The position numbers and the translations under genes are program-made. A stretch of 64,000 nucleotides of DNA from Axinella damicornis (lineage: Eukaryota; Porifera; Demospongiae; Axinellida; Axinellidae), in NCBI GenBank assembly GCA_963931865.1, contig OZ007510.1, positions 3,004,747 to 3,068,746 on the forward strand, read 5' to 3'. Below the pieces are notes generated by a model. That model had not been told where the DNA came from. It was given only the letters and a program-made list of their open reading frames with translations, and made no database searches. Below are positions 56,801 to 61,308 of the stretch, piece after piece (within the stretch, counting starts at the first letter, position 1; the number at the start of each line of letters is the position of its first letter).

Positions 56801-57300
56801 CAGACATTCTAATGCAGGTGGATGAGCTGAGTAGAAAGTCGCAGGAGATAGACACGACTGGGCAGTTTGAGTGGGTGGATAGCGTCCTTGTCAGAGCACT
56901 CAAATATGGACATTGGCTGCTGATTTCAAATGCCAACTTTTGCAGGTACGTATATGGTAGTGAGGCAGTGGTGGACGTTCTGTTATGTACGACTATCTTA
57001 CCCTGTTATTCAGCCCCTCTGTGCTGGACCGTCTCAATCCACTCTTGGAACCCAATGGAGTGCTTAGCATTGATGAAAGAGGCATAGTTGGAGATAAAGT
57101 TCCGACAATCACTCCTCACCCAAACTTCAGGTGTTGTAGAACTTTGCCGTGATTTGTACATCATGAATGTGCACGCACCATTGATTTCAGAAGTATGTTA
57201 TGTTTTTGTGTTCAGGTTGTTTCTCTCGATGAATCCACTCCATGGAGAAATCTCAAGGGCTATGCGTAATCGAGGTATTGAAATCTCAATCTTGCCTGAG
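16061..57300 (+). CDS. MDN1: Midasin (MDN1), dynein-like AAA+ ATPase, AAA1-AAA6 region
   Basis: Midasin is the giant hexameric-ring ATPase that strips Rsa4/Ytm1-type assembly factors from pre-60S ribosomes in nucleolus and nucleoplasm. Forty-seven exons, each with splice sites, join to 5,899 nt. After one base completing the preceding codon this is exactly 1,966 codons without a frameshift. All six AAA modules follow in the family order, with Walker A motifs GYGGCGKS, GETGVGKT, GPTSAGKT, GNTGCGKT, GAPGVGKT and GGSCSGKC. The last exon ends at 57300 with GAG|gtaagg, so the gene continues. The linker, acidic region and C-terminal MIDAS domain are not found up to base 64000. Introns range from about 60 bp to 10.7 kb, and the long ones are filled with mobile DNA. 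Vertebrate MDN1 has about 5,600 residues, so roughly a third is seen here. Confidence 0.95.
17431..17494. mobile_element. Fragment of the TAGCCTCG MITE family
   Basis: The end word cctgggaacgaggct and the inner word ccttccccgct occur in the same arrangement as in the 12181 and 47519 elements. No target duplication is recognisable. Confidence 0.45.
17692..21029. other. MDN1 intron holding retroelement debris
   Basis: 3.3 kb. Contents: a 17.9-18.95 kb minus-strand gag/integrase fragment; a 27-bp poly-G run at 18620-18646; three copies of a roughly 100-bp repeat with the core 'gcctacaaagattc..gactacactgtcgtgatc' (about 17781-17880, 20344-20450 and 20582-20640); and AT-rich sequence with repeated 'gaaaattttcgcg' words at 19740-19850. 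Confidence 0.6.
17886..18960 (-). pseudogene. Retroelement fragments: gag-like plus Ty3/Gypsy integrase piece
   Basis: Reading down the minus strand: a Pro-rich segment with a poly-P run from the homopolymer; then FPDKVPELFAYQASIVRAER; after a frame change, YDRQFRREALARNNLNWSV and DPRLYNEAF (a gag-like pattern of retroelements); a degenerate Cys/His stretch ending FCPRNPN in a broken frame; then, at about 18010-17890, TTVYHPQTGGLIERF, the conserved C-terminal integrase motif of Ty3/Gypsy elements (normally YHPQTDGLVER). Gag and integrase lie side by side without protease, RT or RNase H, so this is either an internal deletion or a nested junction of two elements. Confidence 0.5.
21030..22683 (+). 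CDS. MDN1: MDN1 exons 6-10: AAA1-AAA2 connecting region
   Basis: Exons 21030-21135, 21355-21437, 21537-21618, 21793-21888 and 22580-22683. These cover the sensor 2/helical part of AAA1 and the approach to AAA2, including LLSILRQHSSLLPLPPLIP, CFGGHLPVERRLALALELR and VTVGRAYLARMKAE. The last resembles the 'LQVGRVRLLR' stretch of vertebrate midasin. Phases are compatible throughout. Conservation is lower here than in the ATPase cores, as expected. Confidence 0.85.
21889..22579. other. MDN1 intron without recognisable genes
   Basis: Apart from the poly-G run it holds no ORF, repeat or splice signal I can support. Confidence 0.5.
21940..21976 (+). repeat. Poly-G run, 37 bp
   Basis: Uninterrupted G inside the MDN1 intron after exon 9 of the model. 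Confidence 0.95.
23013..41856 (+). CDS. MDN1: MDN1 exons 11-20: AAA2
   Basis: Exons 23013-23155, 33812-33872, 34437-34551, 35120-35201, 35416-35537, 36204-36340, 40583-40687, 40969-41082, 41477-41548 and 41781-41856. Walker A is GETGVGKT in 23013-23155. The VVNMSQQTDSTDLLGG block is split from FKPV by an intron exactly after the two Gly. Walker B is WWILLDEINLASAETLQ, sensor 1 is FCCMNPATDIGKK (vertebrate FACMNPATDVGKR), and the Arg finger region is LPQ/IRSRFTEFF. The helical lid runs RPH/KPHYRLRSLCRALVYAA. Two introns in this module are 10.7 and 4.2 kb long. Confidence 0.93.
23485..23706 (-). pseudogene. hAT/zinc-finger transposase N-terminal fragment
   Basis: From ATG 23706 a basic segment leads to KRQVSKETFHKWQ; in a neighbouring frame the sequence continues LRSVKW / DRDRSLVSTLWCVVC. 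The order FxxW ... WLxC ... LxCxxC resembles the TTF/BED-like zinc finger at the start of hAT-related and ZMYM-type proteins. A frameshift interrupts it and no catalytic part follows. Confidence 0.35.
24299..25300 (-). pseudogene. Pro/Ser-rich retroelement debris
   Basis: The minus strand has a frame with SQAVGSAILSNMKIVIKELQ followed by repeated Pro/Leu/Ser-rich text (24718-24299), and other Pro-rich frames up to 25.3 kb. It recalls the low-complexity N-terminal gag part of the YR elements nearby but no zinc knuckle or enzyme domain is visible. Confidence 0.3.
26020..26529 (-). pseudogene. Tyrosine recombinase, C-terminally truncated
   Basis: Core-binding helices (TIKVYLSAVRHL) and the catalytic-domain start with the first active-site Arg (FFAFLRVGEFT) are present. 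The protein ends with GRTGVDR and a stop at 26020, immediately before the left direct repeat. The second half with the H-x-x-R box and the nucleophilic Tyr is absent. The end coincides with a good 5' splice site (GATCG|gtaaga). Confidence 0.65.
26577..28387 (-). pseudogene. RT-RNase H of the YR retroelement, frameshifted
   Basis: 28387-27923 carries the lead-in (FVVRGLKEGFRIGFDR) and 28023-27211 the RT: FGVIPKGHQTGKWRLIVDL, LAKLDLESAYHMVPVHPDD, FGLRSAPKVF and the active site YLDD. RNase H follows in 27209-26577 with VKELLPLVV, CHSDNAAVV and NVAADAL, but its first motif (SDASG) lies in a different frame. At least two frame changes make the polyprotein non-functional as assembled. Confidence 0.75.
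28449..30439 (-). pseudogene. gag of the YR retroelement, frameshifted
   Basis: Starts at ATG 30439 just inside the right repeat, passes low-complexity Pro/Gly sequence, and ends with LWAYMIFLIRES, ACKFCQGTDHEPEVC and, in another frame, ICYSWNEGRCVYLPYCRFRH plus ANPGCQGDHRAVDC. The last two are a CCCH finger and a CCHC-like knuckle, the same pair as in the second YR element at 63.3-63.5 kb. Confidence 0.6.
30550..30990 (-). pseudogene. Frameshifted fragment of a repeat-type ORF (DUF6589-like?)
   Basis: Reading down the minus strand, DLHLEHLNRECK is followed in other frames by LLGSNIADM and a segment ending in FDKTN/FDQ-like text. This order recalls the C-terminus of a repetitive protein family of sponges and cnidarians (DUF6589-like, from memory). 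Several frame breaks; no complete ORF. Confidence 0.3.
30991..31454. other. Short tandem duplications, no gene
   Basis: Contains a doubled 'agcaagtttggctctagcaagttcggctcc' at about 31110-31140 and a doubled 30-mer 'ctgctctgccattggtgagtt(t/c)gagttc' at 31298-31365. Nothing else recognised. Confidence 0.5.
31455..31990. repeat. About 150-bp tandem repeat, four units
   Basis: Units beginning 'atcactattcacgctgttgtggggg' start near 31459, 31603, 31760 and 31910. Each contains 'cttcctcgtgatcttggtctcacc' and 'ccaactgccacgagagctatatag'. Confidence 0.85.
32307..32901. other. Intronic spacer, nothing recognised
   Basis: Two similar AT-rich segments at about 32575-32750 and 32765-32940 ('gtattatt..tgtagatacatgta', 'tactgtagtttagc(a/g)tgaagtg') indicate a local duplication. 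No coding signal. Confidence 0.5.
32902..33642 (-). CDS. CXC (tesmin/TSO1 or MSL2-like) domain protein, 246 aa ORF
   Basis: An uninterrupted frame. Residues 105-155 form a Cys cluster: KCSCGVNRKG, then SRCSCYKQGLACTSLCRCKN, then CANPNG. The CxCx(n)CxCxxxxxxCxxxCxCxxC pattern is that of CXC domains, which bind zinc and DNA. Such a domain often ends proteins encoded by repeats in marine invertebrates. The region before it (FVYGHIQGDRLPYIQQ) reads as if frame-broken or spliced, so the true start is unknown. A basic segment (GSKRKRRIHALQKE) and a degenerate tail follow. Whether it is a host gene or a mobile-element gene is not settled. Confidence 0.5.
   Translation of the reverse strand: MCTRMYTVTDCTALRTRGAHRTHAPRGMSTGAIYNRSDISHRTGAIAYTVFVYGHIQGDRLPYIQQRAYCEAEEVGPNVANNNVHYDSAVSYRDSCTTRCTPADQKPTKCSCGVNRKGTQTSCIVQPQYESRCSCYKQGLACTSLCRCKNCANPNGNRKDGTVGSKRKRRIHALQKEIQKIALDRGESMSAAIWSDFESIVLSEIVYSFSEPQPDATVLRLYNDTVYYSTAPFCIYFLPDNVTFRE
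33858..34199 (+). repeat. 27-bp tandem array of an exon end plus 5' splice site
   Basis: The last 14 nt of an MDN1 exon with the following 13 nt of intron (gacctccttggagg|gtatgttgtatga) are repeated 13 times. The first copy is the genuine exon end (DLLGG). Twelve copies keep ggagg|gtatgt; the 13th reads gggtcatc. The unit is a multiple of three and contains TGA in the MDN1 frame, so only the first donor avoids a premature stop. Confidence 0.95.
34552..35119. repeat. MDN1 intron with (TG)n and poly-G
   Basis: Starts with a (TG)n-rich run at the donor (34552-34601) followed by 32 G (34602-34633). The rest is unremarkable. Confidence 0.85.
35670..36078. mobile_element. 409-bp near-perfect palindromic MITE
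   Basis: Two arms of about 200 bp are inverted copies: aatagaccttattccgcaaa at the left, tttgcggaataaggtctatt at the right, with the centre at ctggaggcgcctccag. Arms differ by a few substitutions and small indels. No convincing target duplication; no ORF. Confidence 0.85.
37690..38335 (-). pseudogene. SAM-domain-like fragment amplified in tandem
   Basis: The right end (38334-38080) encodes a basic segment and DTFNTIEEQTINGK. The copy at about 37785-37700 reads EEQRINGKAFLALNDSDLHE, then LIPAMGE, the pattern of SAM-domain helices 3-5 (I-D/N-G-x-x-L/F-L-x-L-x-D-x-D-L-x-E-L). Three full units of about 82-89 bp (37709-37789, 37790-37876, 37877-37958) and two partial ones repeat this segment. Later copies are frameshifted. 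Confidence 0.45.
38791..39110 (-). pseudogene. PHD-finger-like fragment
   Basis: In two adjoining frames: CRMPNEPTKVMMVQCDMC followed by GWLHKECVGLDPWKK. The spacing C..C ... CDxC..GW.H..CVGL is that of the second half of a PHD zinc finger. A one-base shift separates the halves, so it is broken. It is probably part of a repeat-type ORF. Confidence 0.45.
40079..40153 (+). pseudogene. Orphan homeobox exon fragment (helix 3)
   Basis: After an acceptor-like ttatcag the plus strand reads VWFQNRRARFRKQER and then a short tail to TGA. This is the DNA-recognition helix of a PRD-class-like homeodomain. The start coincides with the intron position frequent in such genes, between residues 46 and 47. 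Helices 1 and 2 are not found within the upstream 2 kb on this strand. Confidence 0.6.
41950..41977 (+). repeat. Poly-C run, 28 bp
   Basis: Inside the MDN1 intron after 41856. Confidence 0.95.
42153..42409 (+). CDS. MDN1: MDN1 exon 21: AAA2-AAA3 connector
   Basis: A single 257-nt exon. It starts GFCMSFFTEV (vertebrate GFCLGFLTQL) and ends with VEGFWLPVG, DYILTGSVKRNLKNLARVVS. It brings the frame to the AAA3 Walker A exon in phase. Confidence 0.92.
42735..44984 (+). CDS. MDN1: MDN1 exons 22-26: AAA3
   Basis: Exons 42735-42913, 43350-43441, 43650-43766, 43867-44013 and 44840-44984. Walker A is GPTSAGKT, the following block is RINNHEHTDLQEYVGMYT, Walker B is YWIILDELNLAPTDVLEALN, sensor 1 is LLFGAQNPPGLYGGRK, the Arg finger segment is LSRAFRNRFIELHFDD, and the lid is ITLRDLFRWAERYR. 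This is the best conserved module in the window. Confidence 0.95.
44103..44814. mobile_element. 712-bp inverted-repeat element
   Basis: Ends accgtagtctctcgaaaata / tattttcgagagactacggt. The inner subterminal word 'gggcgta(t/c)tttcga' repeats several times in both orientations near each end (44160-44250 and 44708-44800). The middle is unrelated and non-coding. It sits 25 bp before an MDN1 exon. A short acat(a/g)t lies outside both ends. Confidence 0.75.
45371..46902 (+). CDS. MDN1: MDN1 exons 27-29: AAA4
   Basis: Exons 45371-45653, 46103-46241 and 46639-46902. Walker A is split by an intron after the second Gly (VGNTG|CGKTTLCHLF). The block INCHMHTEAADFLGGLRPVR follows, then Walker B CVLIDEISLAEDAVLERLNS and sensor 1 ALMATMNPGGDYGKKE. 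All phases agree. Confidence 0.95.
46915..46949. mobile_element. 35-bp palindromic mini-element with 9-bp target duplication
   Basis: Arms tagcctcgttcccag and ctgggaacgaggcta-type (15 bp each) around gccgc, flanked by identical agtgggtgc at 46906-46914 and 46950-46958. It lies 12 bp after an MDN1 5' splice site. The arms equal the ends of the 12181 and 47519 MITEs. Confidence 0.85.
47236..47484 (+). CDS. MDN1: MDN1 exons 30-31: AAA4 lid
   Basis: Exons 47236-47356 (LSPALRNRFVEIWCPSASGR) and 47418-47484 (MMDFIEWLKK). They follow vertebrate 'LSPALRNRFTEIWCP' and 'MLDFIDWL'. The next exon is 4 kb away. Confidence 0.92.
47519..47953. mobile_element. TAGCCTCG-family MITE, 435 bp
   Basis: Inverted ends (tagcctcattcccagacc / cctgggaacgaggcta) with flanks cgcatacat and cacatacat (8/9), a 9-bp duplication. 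The two arms also share 'gatgtca..cacgtgat' and 'ccaggccttcccc' words. A 35-bp poly-C run (47783-47817) lies inside. Confidence 0.7.
47783..47817 (+). repeat. Poly-C run, 35 bp
   Basis: Inside the TAGCCTCG-family MITE at 47519-47953. Confidence 0.95.
48634..48822 (-). pseudogene. Orphan PP2C phosphatase exon (PPM1D-like)
   Basis: The frame reads QDGTAETDAGQRQHMEDYLT and, further on, FVGAFNGHGGKEAAKYARER, bounded by an acceptor (acag) and a donor (GTGG|gtgagt). MED and [D]GHGG are PP2C motifs, and EAA.[YF]ARE resembles PPM1D/Wip1. The metal-binding Asp of DGHGG is Asn here. No neighbouring exon of the same gene was found, so it is probably a duplicated or transposed piece. Confidence 0.6.
49020..50906 (-). 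pseudogene. Decayed repeat-type ORF (DDE-transposon-like)
   Basis: Begins at ATG 50906 with a basic segment (PLKTKRRLQLEHARAQKR). After a one-base shift it continues DRDESSSDDPYFDPDESLTT to a donor at 50710 (TGG|gtgagt). The next segment (about 50640-50560) reads KMKAAEEIGKLISKSERTVQ, then EWRK, an HTH-like pattern that often precedes DDE transposase parts in sponge and cnidarian repeats. Everything downstream is frame-broken. I assign the type from memory of such repeats, not from a complete match. Confidence 0.4.
51521..52662 (+). CDS. MDN1: MDN1 exons 32-35: AAA4-AAA5 connector and AAA5 core
   Basis: Exons 51521-51819 (VISIRDLLAWVTFMN), 52088-52293, 52410-52532 and 52600-52662. Walker A is GAPGVGKT. 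INLSEHT is split from DVSDLFGSDLPVEGGKG by an intron. Walker B is WILLDE, split from MNLASQSVLEGLNACLDHRG by an intron directly after the catalytic Glu. All phases are 0 at these junctions. Confidence 0.95.
52735..54691 (+). CDS. MDN1: MDN1 exons 36-40: AAA5 second half
   Basis: Exons 52735-52866, 53583-53690, 53828-53923, 54225-54305 and 54587-54691. Sensor 1 is FACQNPLQQGGGRKGLP, the Arg finger is SFLNRFTQVYVD, and the lid is WEFNLRDLLRWCDLI. The last exon ends CAG|gcaaga, a GC donor; the matching acceptor is at 55185. Confidence 0.93.
52957..53329 (+). repeat. 15- and 33-bp composite minisatellite
   Basis: Alternating units of 'tagtttgcatactgcagctgtaa' and 'tagattgcatactgcagctgtactag(actgtaa)' within an MDN1 intron; about 17 copies of 'gcatactgca(g/a)ctgta'. 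Confidence 0.95.
53924..54224. other. MDN1 intron, nothing recognised
   Basis: 301 bp between two AAA5 exons with no repeat or ORF of note. Confidence 0.5.
54890..55070 (-). repeat. Possible tRNA-derived SINE
   Basis: On the minus strand from about 55064: ggccaattaagtggctaaag (A-box-like TAAGTGGCTAAAG) and, 40 bp on, gaggtcccagattctagccc (B-box-like). A tRNA-like spacing followed by an unrelated body. It lacks a clear poly-A tail. Suggestive only. Confidence 0.35.
55186..57300 (+). CDS. MDN1: MDN1 exons 41-47: AAA6
   Basis: Exons 55186-55323, 55479-55607, 56000-56168, 56605-56718, 56795-56945, 57014-57130 and 57216-57300. The Walker A position reads GGSCSGKCS (Cys replaces the usual Thr/Ser), followed by DVTELLGGFEQ. 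The Walker B position is WLLISNANFC, lacking the acidic pair; vertebrate AAA6 (LLMDNVNFC) is also degenerate. NPLLEPNGVLSI and RLFLSMNPLHGEISRAMRNR follow. AAA6 is probably structural, not hydrolytic. Confidence 0.93.
55608..56604. other. Two MDN1 introns, nothing recognised
   Basis: Introns 55608-55999 and 56169-56604 around the exon 56000-56168 show only a short (GT)n at 55664-55680. Confidence 0.5.
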
Positions 57301-57842
57301 GTAAGGAGTGAATTATTAACCTCGCCCATGCGGGGGCGAGGTTCTAGTAATCGTCCTGTGTGTCTGTGTGTCTGTCTGTTACCGTTCTAGCGGGCGCTGC
57401 GGGTACTTGACGAGCGAGACCAAGGTATCAAAAGAAAGCGCTCGACGTAAGGAACTAAATTAACATAGCAATATGGATAAAAATGTTTAGTTCGAGAGTT
57501 ATGACAGTTTTTAGCTCACCGCGAAAACTTTACTTGGTGCTTGTGCCATAAAATCGACATCAGCGGGTCACTAGCGCTGTTACTAGACTACTGGTACGTG
57601 AAGCGTGGCGTCTAGCGACACCAGCGCTACCACAAACCAAGCGACACAAAGTGACAAACTAGCGAGCTATAGTCTGGTTCCCGGGATTCCGATACCAGAC
57701 CCCGAACGCGCACCGGATGACACGTGGTTATTGCACGTGCAGTATGCGCATGCGTACGTGGACGTGCATGTGGCCGTTTGGACGGCTCAGTTTAGTTGTT
57801 CTTAGCTAGCTAGCTTACCTGTTCTAGCACGTTTTCTGCACG
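57301..57842. other. Start of the next MDN1 intron, repeat sequence
   Basis: Begins with a hairpin (cctcgcccatgcgggggcgagg, 57320-57341), followed by CpG-containing sequence with 'cgagcgagaccaaggtatcaaaagaaagcg' and the leader of the Arg-rich ORF. It looks like the 5' region of a repeat; no MDN1 exon follows in the window. Confidence 0.45.
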
Positions 57843-58157
57843 ATGCCTTTTACTAGGCTATGTCCACAGTGCTCTGCGCCTGTTAATGTTAAGACAGTCG
57901 AATGCCCTTGTGGTCACTCATTTCGTAAGCGGAGTTCCATTGCTACTAAGCGGGAGAGCAAAAGGATAGCGATGAAGTGCAAAAGAGAATTGGAACCAGA
58001 AGGTACAGCAAGTGTGAGGAAAGAGTGTGATAGACTGTCTAAAGCCAGACATAGAGCCTTTGAATCAGAGTCTGAAGCCTTGCTGAGAAAGGAACACCGA
58101 GCCTTGCACCGAAGGCAAGCCTTGTTCTTGTCCAGTTCGGATACACCAATAATCTGA
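57843..58157 (+). CDS. Zinc-ribbon/Arg-rich repeat ORF, 104 aa, 3' end replaced
   Basis: Starts MPFTRLCPQCSAPVNVK with a second Cys pair in CPCGHSF, so CxxC...CxC could form a zinc ribbon. It is followed by RESKRIAMKCKREL and ECDRLSKARHRAFE, repeats of the Arg/Glu-rich type seen in sponge repeat ORFs. After about residue 85 (HRALHRRQA) the sequence is the antisense of the OB-fold gene on the other strand. So the ORF was cut and its present C-terminus is accidental. Confidence 0.5.
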   Translation: MPFTRLCPQCSAPVNVKTVECPCGHSFRKRSSIATKRESKRIAMKCKRELEPEGTASVRKECDRLSKARHRAFESESEALLRKEHRALHRRQALFLSSSDTPII

Positions 58158-58908
58158 GCATCCTTTAGCTCTTGAATGTTTTCTTCATCACCGTACGTCT
58201 CCTTCACTTCCCCGATGTCATTAATGCACACAATTGTGCATTCCCTTGTCATTACCAGCTACTTTGTTGCATTCCATTCCCGCACCATGAAATTCTGCAG
58301 CTTGTAACTTTCATTCACCTCCAAATTTCCAATATTCTCTTCCCACAAGGTCACTTTTCCAATTCCAGTGCCATCAGCTACTATCACGTCCTGCTTTCTT
58401 TTCCCCGTGCCAACGGTTTCTGGTATGGTGACCTTTATCACCTTCACCTCAATGCTAACTTTTTCGTATTCATCAGTTGACTGAAGCTCTTGCAGTGTGA
58501 GCACTACAGGTTTATCGTCTTCGAAGTCTACGCTGGACACTCGGATTTTTTTGGCGACCCACTGATGGTCATGCTCCCCTTCAATACAACCTCCATTTTC
58601 TCTCCTCTTCGTGCCTTCTTGATCTCACAATCACTCAACTGTATTGCTTCTTTCTTATCCATGTAGTCCCCCATCGTCTTTCTGTGCTTCGAGTTGAAGC
58701 CCACCAAGCGCATTTTTGAGGTCCCATCGCTCACAAAGCCAAAAAAGTAGACACCTCCCCTCCCCCTTTTTACTCCTGACAGAGATGTTCGAACACCGTG
58801 AACGTTTGCACTGGACATAGGCTTGTCGACAGAATCGAAGTTGTCCACTTCATCGAATAGCCGTTTGCAAGCCATCGTGTTGTTGTATATTGCAAGACGA
58901 TCGATCAC
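58100..58908 (-). pseudogene. OB-fold (RPA-like) protein gene, broken
   Basis: Reading down: ACKRLFDEVDNFDSVDKPMS, FFGFVSDGTSKMRLVGFN, GEKMEVVLKGSMTISGSPKK, then in the next frame VDFEDDKPVVLTLQELQ, KQDVIVADGTGIGKVTLWEE and LQNFMVREWNATK. These are two OB-like single-strand-binding modules of an RPA1-type repeat protein. Defects: a one-base loss in A7 at about 58544-58550, a TAG after WNATK at 58256-58258, and loss of the C-terminus after KACLRCKARC, where it abuts the Arg-rich ORF. Likely start ATG 58875. Confidence 0.55.
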
Positions 58909-58979
58909 TCTGAACTTGAGCTATGAAATACTCTCACTAGATGCTCACTCAACCAAACCTAGCTTTATATACCCACACT

Positions 58980-59262
58980 TGCTGCTGATCCCAGCATTAT
59001 TTTTGCTTACTATATTACACATTACATCACTATTATGTCACCAAGTACATGTGTATAGTGCAGTTTCTAATCACTCTAAATATAGATACTGTCCACTAAG
59101 CATTGCACTGAGTCTGCACAATCATGATTGTGCAAACTCAGTGCAGCACATTACATCATTATTATGTCACCAAGTACTGCATGTGTGGTGCAGTTTGTCA
59201 TCACTCTAAATATAGATACTGCCCACTAAGCATTCCACTGAGTCTGCACAAAATCATGATTT
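58980..59262. repeat. Tandem duplication of about 115 bp
   Basis: About 59020-59130 and 59147-59262 share 'cattacatca(c/t)tattatgtcaccaagta' and 'taaatatagatactg(t)cccactaagcatt'. A small perfect hairpin 'gcacaatcatgattgtgc' lies between them at 59116-59133. Confidence 0.8.
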
Positions 59263-60027
59263 AACACACTCCATTCGATAGTACACACTCCATCCACTCA
59301 CTTACTCTTTGGCGGGTAGTGCAGGGTTTTTATCTCCAGCCCGCTGTGGCTCATACCCCTCCCAGGCCGACCTGTTTTGAGATCATCCGCTTCCTGTATC
59401 TGAGCCACAGCAGGCCAAGCAACTTCAGATTCTCACCCAAAATTAATCGTCCTCCTTGGGTGGTTCACCCACCCCTCCATAGGCACCTGTACCTCTAAGC
59501 ACCGCTAACTCCCGATCCCACTCACCCAGGCTACTAGCACCTACCTGAGAACCCTGCACTTATCACGCTAAAAGCGGAGACTGAGTGAACAGGGTGGGTG
59601 GGCGGGTGAATCCTCAGCTCGTCAGGACCCAGCTGCAAACTGCTTGAAGACTGATCACTACCAAAGTAGTTGGCGCTTAAATCTAGAAGTCCTCGTGATC
59701 CTTGTCCAATCACAGTATGCCACCCCACCGTCCTCGTGATCCTTGTCCAATCACAGTACGCCACCACTCTACATCCTGTCGTGTGTTAACATCATTTAAC
59801 TATCATTAAATTCCCATTAACACACTCCATTCGATAGTACACACTCCATCCACTCACTTACTCTTTGGCGGGTAGTGCAGGGTTTTTATCTCCAGCCCGC
59901 TGTGGCTCATACCCCTCCCAGGCCGACCTGTTTTGAGATCATCCGCTTCCTGTATCTGAGCCACAGCAGGCCAAGCAACTTCAGATTCTCACCCAAAATT
60001 AATCGTCCTCCTTGGGTGGTTCACCCA
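59261..60027. repeat. Direct repeats of 211 bp, 345 bp apart
   Basis: 59261-59471 and 59817-60027 are almost identical (ttaacacactccattcgata ... gggtggttcaccca). The spacer (59472-59816) contains a doubled 'gtcctcgtgatccttgtccaatcacagta'. LTR-like geometry but no primer-binding site or ORF is seen; a simple segmental duplication is as likely. Confidence 0.7.
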
Positions 60028-60129
60028 TGGAACCCTTCACCTAATCGCCCCGGCGATTCATAACCACCCAAGGACGACACCCTGCTGCCTACCCCCTCAC
60101 GAACCTACGTCCCACCAGCAAAAAAAAAA

Positions 60130-60155
60130 ATAATAATAATAATAATAATAATAAA
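60130..60155. repeat. (TAA)n microsatellite
   Basis: About eight 'aat' units after a run of A. Confidence 0.9.
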
Positions 60156-60360
60156 CTAAAATACATCGACACTGTACACACAATGAGCATGCACCTCTTC
60201 CCCCAAGTACACTAATAACACTCCCACAATCTCACAGGCAAACACCTTGTACAACCCCACACCGTCTCCCTCTCCAAACAATGATCAAACTTGGGATTAC
60301 AGAAGCCCACACATCAATCAACACATTGTACAATCAAGTCACTGTGACGGCTCACTTTAA

Positions 60361-60962
60361 CCCTTTAAGCCCTATTGACGCATAAATGCGTCATTTAGAC
60401 CCTATGCACTTGTAGGGCTTCTCGCCAGTCCAAAAAGAGACCAAAAAGTCTTCAGAGGGCCTAGGGACGACTTTAAGGCACGAACTCAAAAATCTGGTCA
60501 GATTTCGGCGCGCCTCCCCCACTAAACGTACAAGCGGGGGGGTTTTGAAGGGGGGGCGGCAGCCCCCCCTTCGGCCTGTCGTGGGCGTCTTTTGATTTTA
60601 ATGAGATTCATTCACCTAAGAATTTTTGATTCTAATGATATTCATAGACCCCACCCAGGGCCTCAAGAAAACCTGCAAATTGGTGGTGTAAGGTGTGCCA
60701 TCAGTCAGATCTGGCCCAAGTTTAGGGAAATGCTGGGCGAAAATCCGGCTGACATCCACCTTTGACCTCCGATTGCTGGGCTTGTGGGGGGTCATGAATA
60801 TCATTAACGGTATTGCCAGAGAGGTCTCTCCATGTGTGCGGGCCCCACCAAGTTTGGCCGCTGAGGAGCGAATGCTGTGGGAGAGGAGTACCTACGAAAG
60901 TGGTGTGCGCTGAATGCATGAAAATGTGTTGTCTTGGTGGGAAGAATTCGGTGGTTAAAGGG
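60361..60962. mobile_element. piggyBac-like MITE, 602 bp
   Basis: Termini ccctttaa... and ...ttaaaggg with TTAA directly outside on both sides (60357-60360, 60963-60966). TTAA plus a CCC/T-rich end is the piggyBac superfamily signature. No transposase ORF. Confidence 0.65.
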
Positions 60963-61008
60963 TTAAAGGAATGGAGTCACTACCTCACTCACTGTCCATG
61001 TTGCATGA

Positions 61009-61308
61009 TCATTGGGCGATTGTTCGTGTTAGTATTGCCAACCTCTCCTTCGGCAACCGTATGTATACTTGGTAGGCCTCACTAGTCCACCTCCCGAGCG
61101 CCTTGATTGTAGCATGGCACACACTCTGTGCCAGCTCCGCCACGAACAGGATCAACACCTGCACAGTCGCTGGCAGAGGCCGCAGACTGAAACGGACACA
61201 AAATTGTTGGTACCTCCGTTGGGCTGAAGAATAAGACCGTGCTGTGCTTGGGGCTACTGCCATCCGCAGATAGTAGTCAGCATCGTTCTCCAATCTTGCG
61301 AGAGCCAA
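61009..61308 (-). pseudogene. Internally deleted tyrosine recombinase, 99 aa
   Basis: The N-terminal SAM-like core (STARSYSSAQRRYQQFC, LILFVAELAQ) is joined directly to the extreme C-terminal motif KALGRWTSEAYQVYIR, which holds the nucleophilic Tyr. About 150 residues with the catalytic R...H-x-x-R are missing. The frame is preserved across the junction. Confidence 0.65.

Noticed and set aside
59534..59767. 77-aa minus ORF inside the 211-bp repeat spacer
   Set aside because: Its repeated segment comes from a duplicated 29-mer; no coding evidence.
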